Under the pieces are notes generated by a model. That model did no database searches. It worked only from the letters and a program-made list of their open reading frames with translations, and was not told the DNA's origin. Both the position numbers and the translations under genes were made by a program. A stretch of DNA of 64,000 nt from Deinococcus phoenicis (GTDB lineage: Bacteria > Deinococcota > Deinococci > Deinococcales > Deinococcaceae). Each line of letters begins with the position of its first letter. Within the stretch, counting starts at the first letter, position 1. Below, piece after piece: positions 40,036 to 63,529 of this stretch. Location: assembly GCF_000599865.1 (NCBI RefSeq), contig NZ_JHAC01000050.1:1-64000 (forward strand), read 5' to 3'.

Positions 40036-41420
40036 CCCCGCGCGCCTTCTCCTATGCCCGCGTCTCCGGTCGTGACCAGGCCGACTCCGGGTACAGCCTG
40101 CCTGCCCAGCGCGAGCGCGCCGCCGCCTTCGCGCAATTCCACGCCCTGCCGGTCCCCATTCACTTCGAGGATCCCGCCGTCTCTGGCAAACGGGACGCCC
40201 GCCCTGCCTGGGTCGCCATGATGGGACAGGTCCGGGCCGGGGATACGGTGCTGGCAAAGGACCTCACACGCATCGCGCGCGGCGGCATCGTGCAGACGCT
40301 CACCCTCATCCGCGACATTGAGGCGCGGGGCGCGCGGCTGGTGTTGATCGACCAGAGCCTCGACACCAGCACGCCGTTCGGGCGCGTGGTGCTGAGCATC
40401 CTCGCCACGCTGGCCGAGTACGAACTGGAGCAGACCCGCGAGCGGTCCATGATCGGGCGGACCTTCGCGGCAAAGGCCGGCATCTGGCCCCAGGGCAGCG
40501 TGCCCTACGGTTACCTGCGGAATGCGGAGAAGCGCCTGGAGCTGAACCCCGCCACCCGTGAACCGGTGCGGGCGGCGCTGCTGGCCCTGGTCGGTCGGTC
40601 CTACCAGGAAGCCTCCGAGGAATTGCGGGGGCAGGGCATTCCCTCCCCCACGGGCAAGCCCAACTGGTCCCCGGCTCGTTTGCACGCCCTGGCGCAGCAG
40701 ACCGCGTACATCGGGCGCGCGGTCTTCGTGAGCGGCGGGGAACGTATCGAGGTGCCCTGCCCGCGCCTGCTCTCCGATGAAGAGTGGGAGGCGCTTCACG
40801 CAGGCCGCCGTGCCTTCAGCGGTGGAGAGCGGCGGCCGGACCGGTACCCCTTGGTCGGCCACCTGCGCTGCCCCCATGGTGCGCCGATGAACGGGCGACA
40901 GGAGAGTCACCGGAACGCGGGCATGGTCAGCCGCTACCACGTCAGCGGGCGGCTGAAGCGGCACTACGGCTGCGGCTGCCCCAGTTTCCGGGCTGCCCAG
41001 GTGGATGATGCCGCCCGTGACCTGCTGGCCCGCGTGCTGACTGACCCGACCGACCCAGCCCACCTCGCCCTGCTGACTGGGGCCACGCCCCTCTCCGACG
41101 GGCGGGAGCAGGAGCGGCAGGAAGTTCAGGAGTCTCTCTCCAACCTCGCCCGCCTGCGCGTGCTGGGCCAGATCGAAGAGCGCGACTATCTCAGCCTGCG
41201 CGAGGAGCTGAAGGCCCGGGAACGCGCCTTGACCCCGAAGCCCCGCCAGGTGACTGAGGTGCCGGTGATGAATGAACTGGCCGCAGATGTGCGGGAGGCC
41301 AGCTCGGAACACCTGGCGGAACTACTGGACCTGCTGGATGTGCGGCTGCTGATCCAACCGGACGGGACGCTGGAACTGCTGGGTTTGCGACCGTTGGACA
41401 CGGTACAGCAGGCGGTCTAG
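40032..41420 (+). CDS. Large serine recombinase (phage integrase)
   Basis: 462 residues, overlapping the upstream stop. Resolvase domain: YARVSGRDQ with catalytic Ser12, KDLTRIARGG, then LATLAEYELEQTRERSMIGRTFAAKAG (E-helix). The recombinase domain follows (GYLRNAEKRLELNPATREPVRAALL). The zinc ribbon is replaced by a segment with RCPHGA and YGCGCPSFRAA cysteines, and the C-terminal coiled coil is REQERQEVQESLSNLARLR and onward. It integrates the phage between attB and attP, with the attachment site next to its own 3' end. Confidence 0.93.
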   Translation: MTPRAFSYARVSGRDQADSGYSLPAQRERAAAFAQFHALPVPIHFEDPAVSGKRDARPAWVAMMGQVRAGDTVLAKDLTRIARGGIVQTLTLIRDIEARGARLVLIDQSLDTSTPFGRVVLSILATLAEYELEQTRERSMIGRTFAAKAGIWPQGSVPYGYLRNAEKRLELNPATREPVRAALLALVGRSYQEASEELRGQGIPSPTGKPNWSPARLHALAQQTAYIGRAVFVSGGERIEVPCPRLLSDEEWEALHAGRRAFSGGERRPDRYPLVGHLRCPHGAPMNGRQESHRNAGMVSRYHVSGRLKRHYGCGCPSFRAAQVDDAARDLLARVLTDPTDPAHLALLTGATPLSDGREQERQEVQESLSNLARLRVLGQIEERDYLSLREELKARERALTPKPRQVTEVPVMNELAADVREASSEHLAELLDLLDVRLLIQPDGTLELLGLRPLDTVQQAV

Positions 41421-41494
41421 GCTGCCCGGAGAACCGTCCTGCTGTCGTTGGCGACCAGGATGCGGGGCCGGTCGGCGGGGTGGGCGTCAGTCAT
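41417..41494 (-). pseudogene. 5' fragment of a host response-regulator gene cut by the prophage
   Basis: 25 codons, MTDAHPADRPRILVANDSRT then VLRAA, then a stop created at the junction. RILVANDSRTVLRA is the first strand and helix of a CheY-like receiver domain, with an acidic-pocket Asp in NDS. It has an intact leaderless -10 (TACCCT) 6 nt before the ATG. The C-terminal part should be at the other prophage end. Confidence 0.75.
41420..41475. other. Prophage right junction (attachment site), approximate
   Basis: Lies between the integrase stop and the receiver-domain fragment. Serine integrases use about 40-50-bp sites with a 2-bp crossover; the core cannot be placed without the left junction. 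Confidence 0.5.
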
Positions 41495-41500
41495 GCGGGC

Positions 41501-41506
41501 AGGGTA
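41501..41506 (-). promoter_or_regulatory. -10 TACCCT of the split response-regulator gene
   Basis: Six nt before the ATG at 41494; leaderless arrangement retained although the gene is truncated. Confidence 0.5.
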
Positions 41507-41581
41507 GCGCGGCCCGCCGCCCCCCAGCTTCCGGACGGGCGGGCGCTTCATGGCAGGCGCTCCACCCTGACGCCTGCGCTC

Positions 41582-41587
41582 TAGACT
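41582..41587 (+). promoter_or_regulatory. -10 TAGACT of the K+ channel gene (leaderless)
   Basis: Seven nt before the ATG at 41595, with no ribosome site, as in leaderless Deinococcus genes. Confidence 0.65.
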
Positions 41588-41594
41588 CTGGGCC

Positions 41595-42440
41595 ATGAAG
41601 GCAGCGCGGGAGACGCGGGCGGCGTGGCGGGTGGCGCTGGGCAACATCATCTTCAACGCCGACACGCCTGCCGGGCGCGTGTTCGACCTGGGTCTGATCC
41701 TCGCCATCTTCGTCAGTGTGCTGACGGTGATGCTGGACAGTGTCGCCAGCGTGGGGCGGCGGTACGGCCCACTGCTGAATGACATCGAACTGGGCCTCAC
41801 GGCGCTTTTTACGGTGGAATACCTGCTGCGGCTGCTCACGGCCCGGCACGCCAGACACTACGCCCGCAGTTTCTTCGGTGTGGTCGATATCCTCTCGATC
41901 CTGCCGAGCTACCTGGCATTGCTGCTGCCCGCCGCGCAGTTCCTGCTGATCGTGCGGGTCCTGCGCCTGCTGCGGATTTTCCGCATCTTCAAGCTGGTGC
42001 GCTTTCTCAGCGAGGCGAGCGTCCTTCAGCAGGCGCTCCAGGCCAGTCTGGCCAAGATCACGGTCTTTATCGCGACCGTCCTGACCCTGGTGACCATCAT
42101 CGGGACCCTGATGTACGTGATCGAGGGGCCGCAGAACGGCTTTACCAGCATCCCCACCAGCATCTACTGGGCCATCGTGACCCTGACGACGGTGGGCTAC
42201 GGCGACATTGCCCCGAAGACGGGCCTGGGCAAGACGCTGGCCTCGCTCGCCATGATTCTCGGCTACGGCATCATTGCGGTGCCGACCGGCATCGTGACGG
42301 TGAGCCTCGCCCAGGCCCAGCGCGGCGTGCAACCGGACCGGGTGTGTCCGCGCTGCGGCCTGCGTGGACACACCCGGGACGCCCTGTACTGCTCGCGCTG
42401 CGGCGAGAAGCTGCCGGGCAGCCTAGGCCAGATGCCGTAG
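41595..42440 (+). CDS. Voltage-gated potassium channel with zinc-ribbon tail
   Basis: 281 residues. Six membrane segments: S1 (FDLGLILAIFVSVLTVML), S2, S3, an Arg-rich S4 (RVLRLLRIFRIFKLVRF), S5 and S6, with the selectivity filter TTVGYGD at about residues 197-203 between them. The C-terminal 40 residues after S6 are CPRCGLRGHTRDALYCSRCGEKL, a zinc ribbon, unusual for a Kv-type channel and probably on the cytoplasmic side. First intact chromosomal gene after the prophage. Confidence 0.9.
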   Translation: MKAARETRAAWRVALGNIIFNADTPAGRVFDLGLILAIFVSVLTVMLDSVASVGRRYGPLLNDIELGLTALFTVEYLLRLLTARHARHYARSFFGVVDILSILPSYLALLLPAAQFLLIVRVLRLLRIFRIFKLVRFLSEASVLQQALQASLAKITVFIATVLTLVTIIGTLMYVIEGPQNGFTSIPTSIYWAIVTLTTVGYGDIAPKTGLGKTLASLAMILGYGIIAVPTGIVTVSLAQAQRGVQPDRVCPRCGLRGHTRDALYCSRCGEKLPGSLGQMP

Positions 42441-42501
42441 ACCCGGCACAAACATTTGCCGCACCGCGACCGGCGGCGGTCGGCTACAGTAGGGGTATCC
42501 C

Positions 42502-42567
42502 ATGACGCGACTGTCTTTTCCCTTCCCGGCGCGTCCTCCGGCGCGCGGCCCTCTGGACCCGCCGTGA
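42502..42567 (+). CDS. Possible 21-residue leader peptide before the response regulator
   Basis: MTRLSFPFPARPPARGPLDP followed by P; the TGA overlaps the GTG start of the response regulator (GTGA). A possible -10 (TACAGT) lies 12 nt upstream. It may couple translation to the regulator. Confidence 0.3.
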   Translation: MTRLSFPFPARPPARGPLDPP

Positions 42568-42998
42568 CCCGTCCCCTCCGCCTGCTCCTGATCGACGACA
42601 GCATAATGGACCGCCACCTCGCCGAGGAGGTGTTCGCCGAGTACGGGCACCTGTGTACCGTGACCACGGTCGGCAGCGGTCAGGCCGCCCTCAACGCCAT
42701 GCTGGCCCCCAAGGCCCCGCTCCCCGACGTGGTGCTGCTCGACATCAACATGCCGGGCATGTCGGGGTTCGAGGTCCTGACGGCCATGAAAAGCCACGCC
42801 CAGCTCAGCCGGATCCCGGTGGTGATGCTGACCACCTCCAGCCACGATCAGGACATCACCCAGGCGTATACGCTGCACGCCAGCTCGTACCTGATCAAGT
42901 CGGTGAATTTTCAGGACTTCGTGGCGCAGGTCGAGGGCTTCCTGGACTTCTGGACCAAGGCCCGCCTGACCACCTGGCCGGAGGCGCTCTCGCCCTGA
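42564..42998 (+). CDS. Single-domain response regulator
   Basis: 144 residues, GTG start (VTRPLRLLLIDDS). Complete receiver: acidic pair Asp11-Asp12, phosphoacceptor Asp60 in LLDINMPG, Thr in VVMLTTSS and Lys in LIKSV. No output domain, so it acts by protein contacts (CheY/Rcp1-like). The insert TYTLHASSYLIKSVNFQDFVAQVEGFLDFWTK resembles the Rcp1/phytochrome-partner regulators. The partner kinase is not nearby. Longer upstream readings would begin in non-conserved sequence. Confidence 0.88.
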   Translation: MTRPLRLLLIDDSIMDRHLAEEVFAEYGHLCTVTTVGSGQAALNAMLAPKAPLPDVVLLDINMPGMSGFEVLTAMKSHAQLSRIPVVMLTTSSHDQDITQAYTLHASSYLIKSVNFQDFVAQVEGFLDFWTKARLTTWPEALSP

Positions 42999-43005
42999 GG
43001 CGGGG

Positions 43006-43689
<684 letters not shown>

Positions 43690-44092
43690 GCGCCCATCAT
43701 GACGGGCCGGCTGGCCCGAGGAGGCGTGTATGAAGACGCTTCCCCATTCCCGTGAGTGGGCGGCCCCGCTGGCCCGACGGCCCCGGCCCGGAATCACCTT
43801 CGACGCACTGCTGGGGTCAGGGGTGCGGGTCCTGGAGGCGGTCAGAGTGCCCGCTGGGCCGCCCACGACCGCCAGACCGAACTTGCCGGACCTCGCCCGC
43901 TGGAAGGCACCCACACCGCATTCCGTCTGCGGGACGGCCACGGGAATGATTTCGCACCTTCCCGCTGCCACCGCGCCGAGCAGGTCATTCACCACGTGTC
44001 CGTGCGCACCTGGGCACCTACCTGGGAAGCCCGGGCCACAGCACTGGGCCTCCCCTCCCACGAGGAACGGCAGGTGATGCAGGCCGGAATGA

Positions 44093-44120
44093 GCAAAGGC
44101 GGAAGCACCCGGCCTCCGCC
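44093..44120 (-). terminator. Terminator after glmS
   Basis: Stem GGCGGA/TCCGCC (44098-44103 with 44115-44120) followed on the minus strand by TTTGC, 17 nt after the glmS stop. Confidence 0.5.
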
Positions 44121-44137
44121 CCTGTCAACTGCCCTGG

Positions 44138-46447
<2,310 letters not shown>

Positions 46448-46485
46448 AAAAAGCAGGGGCAGGAACCTTCTCAGCCCGCTGCCCC
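46448..46485 (-). terminator. Terminator after the transsulfuration-enzyme gene
   Basis: Stem GGGGCAG/CTGCCCC (46479-46485 with 46456-46462) followed on the minus strand by TGCTTTTT, 12 nt after the stop codon. Confidence 0.55.
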
Positions 46486-46496
46486 GGGCCTCCGGG

Positions 46497-47693
<1,197 letters not shown>

Positions 47694-47700
47694 GGCTTCC

Positions 47701-47706
47701 ATTCTA
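47701..47706 (-). promoter_or_regulatory. -10 TAGAAT of the transsulfuration-enzyme gene (leaderless)
   Basis: Seven nt before the ATG at 47693, with no ribosome site. Confidence 0.65.
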
Positions 47707-47735
47707 CCGCGCCTCCCCCTGCGGTGAAGCCCCCC

Positions 47736-48386
<651 letters not shown>

Positions 48387-48394
48387 CGGTCGTC

Positions 48395-48400
48395 ATGCTA
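48395..48400 (-). promoter_or_regulatory. -10 TAGCAT of the TRIC-like gene (leaderless)
   Basis: Eight nt before the ATG at 48386. Confidence 0.5.
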
Positions 48401-48427
48401 CCGCGCCCTTCCTGACCCGCAGCTCAC

Positions 48428-48458
<31 letters not shown>

Positions 48459-48562
48459 ACCCATGTGTCACCTTACAGGGGGCACGCCTGGGGGGCAGAG
48501 CGCGCCCCGGCGACCCAGCGCCAGAGAAACAGCACGCGCCGCGTGGCCCAAGGAGAGAAATC

Positions 48563-48745
<183 letters not shown>

Positions 48746-48758
48746 AGACCGGCAACTG

Positions 48759-48788
48759 AAAAAGGCTCCCAGACGGGGGCCTTTTTTT
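48759..48788 (+). terminator. Rho-independent terminator of rpmF
   Basis: AAAAAGGCTCC - CAGACG - GGGGCCTTTTTTT, an 11-bp stem (one G-T pair) then a T-run, 14 nt after the stop. Confidence 0.9.
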
Positions 48789-48836
48789 GTTGGATTTTTG
48801 TTGGAAACGGGCAGGAAGACCGCCCACGCTCCGCCT

Positions 48837-48857
48837 ATACGGATTCCGTTCAATTCC
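48837..48857. repeat. Fragment of a small Deinococcus-type repeat element
   Basis: ATACGGATTCCGTTCAATTCC matches at about 17 of 21 positions the minus strand at 56222-56202. The element continues for an unknown distance in the 100 bp toward menG. Confidence 0.5.
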
Positions 48858-48965
48858 TTCCGGGACAGCGCCGGACGTCAAGCCCTCTCCCGAAACTCGT
48901 ATCCCCTCCTTCTCGCGGCCGCCAGGATGGGAAGCACGCCGTCAACGATTCCACCGGAGTGCGTC

Positions 48966-49721
<756 letters not shown>

Positions 49722-49728
49722 GCCGACG

Positions 49729-49734
49729 ATGATA
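49729..49734 (-). promoter_or_regulatory. -10 TATCAT of menG (leaderless)
   Basis: Seven nt before the ATG at 49721. Confidence 0.65.
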
Positions 49735-49938
49735 GGCGGCCAACCTGGGACAGAGGCGGGACAGAAGGTTCAGGCCAGAAGATCAGAAGCTTCAGCCCAG
49801 CCGCAGCAGTCCCGCTGCCGATGCTCCCCACCGCTCCCCCTCATGGGCCGTGACCCCGCCTTGCCTGGGGGGGCTGCACGCGGCCTGTCGTCCCGTTCGC
49901 CCAGGGCGGCCGGGTCCACCCCGGCCCGTAGTCCTCGG

Positions 49939-51129
49939 TCAGCCACCGATGACACCCAGCGCCCGCCCCACCCGCTCATAGGCCGCCAGCGCCTGATCCA
50001 GATCCTCCCGGGTATGCTCGGCGGTCACGATGTTGCGGATGCGGGCCTGCCCCTTGGGCACGGTCGGAAAGCCCAGGCCGACGGCGAAGATGCCCTCGTC
50101 CAGCAGCCGTCGGCTGGCCTCGAAGGCGGCCTCCGGCTCCCCGAACAGCACCGGCGTGATGGGCGTCTGGCTGCCCATGGTGTCGAAGCCCAGGCGAGCC
50201 AGTTCGGCCTTGAAAGAGCGGGTGTTCTCCCACAGCCGCTCCATGAAGGAAGGGTCCTGCTGCACCAGTTCCAGCGCCGCCGAGAGGGCGCCCACGACGG
50301 CGGGCGGCTGGGCGGTGCTGAACAGGTAGGGCCGGGCGCGGTTGATCAGGAGCTGGCGCAGGTCGTGGTGCCCGGCGGCGTACCCGCCCACCACGCCCCA
50401 CGCCTTGCTGAGCGTGCCGACCTGAATCACGTCATCGGCATGTTCATAGCCGAAATGGTGCACGGTGCCGCGTCCCGCCTCGCCCAGCACGCCCGAGCCG
50501 TGGGCGTCGTCCACATAGGTCACGGCGCCGTACTTGCGGGCCAGCTCGATCAGGCGGTCCAGCGGCGCGATGTCGCCGTCCATGCTGAACACGCCGTCGG
50601 TCACAACCAGTTTCAGGCCGTCCGTGTCGTTCTCGGCCAGGACCCGGTCGAGGTCGGCGGGGTCGGCGTGCTTGTAGATCTTCTTGGTGGCCTTGGTCAG
50701 CCGCAGGCCGTCGATGATGCTGGCATGGTTCAGCTCGTCGCTGACGACCAGGTCGCCGGGCTGGAGCAGGGTGCCCAGCACGCCCTGGTTGGTGGTGAAG
50801 CCGCTGCCCAGGACCAGCGCGCTGCCCGTGTGCTTGAAGCCGGCCAGTTGCTGTTCGAAGTCCTCGTGGATTTGCAGGGTCCCGGCGATGGTGCGGACGG
50901 CCCCGGCTCCCGCGCCCCACTCGCGCAGGTAGGCTGCGGCCTTTTCCTTGAGGACCGGGTGGTCGGCAAAGCCGAGATAGTTGTTGCTCGCCAGGTTCAC
51001 CACGTCACGCCCGTCCACGCGGGTGCGGGCGCGGTTGGCGCTTTCCAGCACGCGCGGATGAATCAGCAGGCCGGACGCGCGCAGGGTTGCCAGTTCCGCG
51101 CCCAGGCGCTCAGAGAGGGAGGTTGCCAT
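49939..51129 (-). CDS. kbl: Glycine C-acetyltransferase (2-amino-3-ketobutyrate CoA ligase)
   Basis: 396 residues, alpha-oxoamine synthase family: NLASNNYLGFADHP, GSGFTTNQG, DELNHASIIDG, VTDGVFSMDGDIAPL, YVDDAHGSGVLGE, and the PLP lysine in GTLSKAWGVVGGY. SGLLIHPRVLESANRARTRVDGRDVVN matches Kbl rather than BioF; a threonine dehydrogenase gene is not adjacent, so BioF-like activity is a possible alternative. TAGACT lies 6 nt before the ATG. Confidence 0.88.
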   Translation of the reverse strand: MATSLSERLGAELATLRASGLLIHPRVLESANRARTRVDGRDVVNLASNNYLGFADHPVLKEKAAAYLREWGAGAGAVRTIAGTLQIHEDFEQQLAGFKHTGSALVLGSGFTTNQGVLGTLLQPGDLVVSDELNHASIIDGLRLTKATKKIYKHADPADLDRVLAENDTDGLKLVVTDGVFSMDGDIAPLDRLIELARKYGAVTYVDDAHGSGVLGEAGRGTVHHFGYEHADDVIQVGTLSKAWGVVGGYAAGHHDLRQLLINRARPYLFSTAQPPAVVGALSAALELVQQDPSFMERLWENTRSFKAELARLGFDTMGSQTPITPVLFGEPEAAFEASRRLLDEGIFAVGLGFPTVPKGQARIRNIVTAEHTREDLDQALAAYERVGRALGVIGG

Positions 51130-51135
51130 AGGGGC

Positions 51136-51141
51136 AGTCTA
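51136..51141 (-). promoter_or_regulatory. -10 TAGACT of kbl (leaderless)
   Basis: Six nt before the ATG at 51129. Confidence 0.65.
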
Positions 51142-51263
51142 GAGGCTCTGTCCCCGGGCCGCCCCGGAGGGCCAGGCGCAAGGAACCGCCGGGCGGGCCA
51201 GGGCGGCCGCGTCCGGCCAGCGGAGACAGCACGGCTGAGACAAAAGTGTAAGCGGCGGCCTCC

Positions 51264-51269
51264 TATACT
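51264..51269 (+). promoter_or_regulatory. -10 TATACT of the roadblock-membrane-coiled-coil-tsaE unit
   Basis: Fifteen nt before the ATG at 51285, so a leader of about 8 nt; the only promoter seen before the four-gene unit. Confidence 0.55.
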
Positions 51270-51284
51270 CTCCGCAGGTTTCCC

Positions 51285-53656
<2,372 letters not shown>

Positions 53657-53696
53657 GCCGGCCCTGCTCCCCGAGCCTTGACGCCGGAGGCCGCGC

Positions 53697-55631
<1,935 letters not shown>

Positions 55632-55640
55632 CCTGCGGGC

Positions 55641-56090
55641 GTGACCGCTCCTGATCTGCCCCTCCTTCCCGGCGAGACGCGCCCGCTGCACGGCCCCGGT
55701 GAGCAACGCGCCCTCGGGGCGGCGCTCGCCCACGCCCTGCCGGCGGGCGGGGTGCTGTTTCTGGAAGGCGAACTCGGGGCCGGCAAGACCACGCTGACAC
55801 AGGGGCTGGTCGCCGCACTGGGCTTTAGCGGCGCCGTGACCAGCCCCACCTACGCGCTGATGCACCCCTACCCCACCCCGGCGGGCCGCGTCCTGCACGT
55901 GGACGCCTACCGCGTGCGGGACGTGCGGGAGCTGTACGACATGGACCTGGAGGACCTGATTGCAGGCAGCCGCCTGAGCGTGATCGAGTGGGGCGCGGAC
56001 CTGTATGCCGACTACCCGGACGCACCGATTCTGCGGCTGGAGCATGTGGCGGGCGAGCCGGAGGTGCGGCAGGTCACGCGGCTGCGCTGA
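55641..56090 (+). CDS. tsaE: tRNA threonylcarbamoyladenosine biosynthesis protein TsaE
   Basis: 149 residues, GTG start 9 nt after the upstream stop. Walker A GELGAGKTTLTQGL; SPTYALMHPY and HVDAYRVRDVRELYDMDLEDLI are the family hallmarks; VIEWGADL follows. TsaE is the ATPase that resets the TsaB-TsaD complex making t6A in tRNA. TAGCCT lies 7 nt before the GTG, so it may also have its own leaderless transcript. Confidence 0.95.
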   Translation: MTAPDLPLLPGETRPLHGPGEQRALGAALAHALPAGGVLFLEGELGAGKTTLTQGLVAALGFSGAVTSPTYALMHPYPTPAGRVLHVDAYRVRDVRELYDMDLEDLIAGSRLSVIEWGADLYADYPDAPILRLEHVAGEPEVRQVTRLR

Positions 56091-56222
56091 TACGAATTCC
56101 GGTTGAACAGTGACAAAAACTGTTCAACCCGAGCGGAGCGAGCCGGAAAGAACCGGTTGCCGGGAAGGCGTTATCGAAGCGGCGCTTTACCGATTTGAGA
56201 ACGGATTGGACGGAAACCGTAT
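56091..56222. repeat. Small intergenic repeat element (Deinococcus SRE-type)
   Basis: About 130 bp between tsaE and ackA. Starts TACGAATTCCGG and ends, read from the other side, ATACGGTTTCCGTCCAATCC, a near copy of the sequence at 48,837. Contains a perfect 11-bp hairpin, GGTTGAACAGT-GACAAAA-ACTGTTCAACC (56101-56129), and GAGCGGAGCGAGC. The layout fits the short repeats known to be scattered in Deinococcus genomes. Confidence 0.6.
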
Positions 56223-56288
56223 GACCCGTGCGCCCACCCGGGGCGTTCTCCCCTGCCTCCCGCTCCCGCTTGCGCCACAATGGCCCCC

Positions 56289-57488
<1,200 letters not shown>

Positions 57489-57572
57489 GACAAGCGGAGC
57501 GGCAGCCCGGGCAGGTGCCTTGGCCCCCACACTCCACACCCCGTAGCCCACCCCCTCCCCGAAGGAGAACCC

Positions 57573-59681
<2,109 letters not shown>

Positions 59682-59753
59682 GGCATGGGGCGCGGGGTAA
59701 GAAGCAAGAGAGGCCCCGGCTCCACTTGTTTCACCCCCGCCAGCCCACCCCCT

Positions 59754-61178
59754 TCAGCCGTACAGGTCCGCCCGGCTCGGCGGCAGCGTCACGTGCCCTG
59801 CCCCGTCCGGTTTGGCGAGTAGGCTCTGGAAAATGGAGAGGTGGCCGTCCCGGAAGTAGGGGACGCAGGCGGCCAGATACAGCCGCCACAGCCGGAAGCG
59901 CGGCTCACCCAGCATGGCCCGCGCCTGCTCGCGGTGGGTTTCCAGATTCCGTGACCAGCAGGCCAGCGTCCGCGCGTAGTGTTCGCGCAGGTTCTCCACG
60001 TCGCGGACCTCGAAGTGCGCCTTCTCGGCGTGCTGGAGCGTTTCCCAGATGGGCAGCAGCTCGCCGTCCGGAAACACGTACTTCTGCATGAAGTTGCCCG
60101 AATACAGCGCGACCAGCCACGCCGGAAGGTTCGTCTTGTGGGTGCCTGCCGCGATGGCGTGGTTCATCATCAAGCCGCCGGGCTTGAGGGCCGCGTAGGC
60201 CGCGCGGAAGTAGGTGGGCATATTGCGCCGGCCCACGTGTTCGGCCATGCCGACGCTGCTGATCTTGTCGAAGCCGCCCTGGCCCCCCGCCAGCACGTCG
60301 CGGTAGTCGCGCAACTCCAGCGACACCCGGTCGCCCAGGCCCGCCGCCTCCACACGCGCGCGGCCCTCACGCAGCTGCGCTTCCGAGAGGGTCACGCCCA
60401 GCACCTCCGCGCCGTAGTGCTGGGCGGCGTGGATCGCCAGCCCGCCCCAGCCGCAGCCGATGTCCAGCAGCCGTTCGCCCGGCTTCAGGCGCAGCTTGCG
60501 GCAGATGTGGTCCAGCTTGGCCTCCTGCGCCTGGTCGAGGGTCTCGGTTCCGGTCGGAAAGTACCCGCAGGAGTACACCAGACGGCGGTCCAGCCACAGT
60601 TTGTAGAAATCGTTGGACACGTCGTAGTGGTAGGTGACGGCCTGCCGGTCGCGCTCCCGGGTATGGGCCTGACCGTCCAGCCGCGCCTCCACTGGGTGGG
60701 GCGCGGGACCCGCGTTCTGGCGCAGGAGCCGCGCCGCGCGCAGCAGCCGCGCCGTCCGGCCCGGCGTGAACGGCGCATCGAAGCCCTCGGTGATGCCCGC
60801 CACGGCACTCACGTCGCCCTCAATCTCGAAGTCGCCGCGCAGGTACGCTTCCCCCAGGGCGAGGTCCAGCGGCAGCCGCAGCATCCGGCCCAGGGCATGC
60901 TCGCTGGTCAGCACCAGCCGCGCCGCCGCAGGTTGCACCGGGGCAGGCAGAACCGTCCCGTCCCAGAGCTGCACGTCGAAGGTGCGCCGCTGCGGAAGTG
61001 CGTCTTCCAGCACCTCCAGGGCAGCGGCGCGGAGTTGCCCCGGCGCAGGTTCCGGGGAGCGCCTCTGGCGGGCCACCAGCGCGGCGACGGTCAGGCCAGC
61101 CGCTGCCGCCCAGGCCACCCGCCGCCCGGGCTGCGAAGGAAGTTCATGGGACCGACCACCGGGGAAGGAGTCAGACAT
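59754..61178 (-). CDS. cfa: Cyclopropane-fatty-acid-phospholipid synthase family methyltransferase
   Basis: 474 residues, MSDSFPGGRSHELPSQ. A possible N-terminal membrane anchor (VAWAAAAGLTVAALVA), a lipid-binding domain (about 60-160: LGEAYLRGDFEIEGDVSAVAGITE), then YHYDVSNDFYKLWLDRRLVYSCGYF, LLDIGCGWGGLAIHAAQHY (SAM motif I), GVTLSEAQ, and KISSVGMAEHVGRRNMPTYF. These are the family's hallmarks. The usual C-terminal FIFPD motif appears as KYVFPDGELLPI. Converges on pta. Confidence 0.92.
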   Translation of the reverse strand: MSDSFPGGRSHELPSQPGRRVAWAAAAGLTVAALVARQRRSPEPAPGQLRAAALEVLEDALPQRRTFDVQLWDGTVLPAPVQPAAARLVLTSEHALGRMLRLPLDLALGEAYLRGDFEIEGDVSAVAGITEGFDAPFTPGRTARLLRAARLLRQNAGPAPHPVEARLDGQAHTRERDRQAVTYHYDVSNDFYKLWLDRRLVYSCGYFPTGTETLDQAQEAKLDHICRKLRLKPGERLLDIGCGWGGLAIHAAQHYGAEVLGVTLSEAQLREGRARVEAAGLGDRVSLELRDYRDVLAGGQGGFDKISSVGMAEHVGRRNMPTYFRAAYAALKPGGLMMNHAIAAGTHKTNLPAWLVALYSGNFMQKYVFPDGELLPIWETLQHAEKAHFEVRDVENLREHYARTLACWSRNLETHREQARAMLGEPRFRLWRLYLAACVPYFRDGHLSIFQSLLAKPDGAGHVTLPPSRADLYG

Positions 61179-61238
61179 GATACCGGGAGCATAGGCCGGC
61201 CCTTCCGACCACAACTTGTGAAATCGGTGACAGAATCT

Positions 61239-63403
<2,165 letters not shown>

Positions 63404-63410
63404 GCGCGGC

Positions 63411-63416
63411 ATTCTA
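63411..63416 (-). promoter_or_regulatory. -10 TAGAAT of the LptF/G pair (leaderless)
   Basis: Seven nt before GTG 63403; it decides the start codon. Confidence 0.65.
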
Positions 63417-63529
63417 GCGGGACCGGATGAGGAGCGAGAAGAAAGCCGGGGGCGAAAAGCCGCCGAACAAAGCTGAGCAAAAGGGCCGGAGCCTGCGCCC
63501 CAGCCCGCCCGCGCTTACCCTGGCTGCAC

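Larger units (their letters stand above)
1..41440. mobile_element. Siphovirus-like prophage, right-hand part (left end outside window)
   Basis: Contiguous phage gene order: terminase, portal, scaffold, capsid, tail chaperones, tape measure and tail tip, all leftward, plus a replication block, an HTH/ImmA lysogeny block and a serine integrase next to the right junction. The right boundary is placed just past the integrase stop, because the opposite strand there is the 5' fragment of a host response-regulator gene. No endolysin or holin is visible, so the lysis genes presumably lie left of position 1. Base composition is close to the host's except in a few cargo genes. Exact attachment-site limits cannot be fixed without the other end. 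Confidence 0.93.

Noticed and set aside
41421..41594. tRNA gene as integration site
   Set aside because: No tRNA-like cloverleaf near the junction; the integrase is a serine recombinase and the target is a protein gene.
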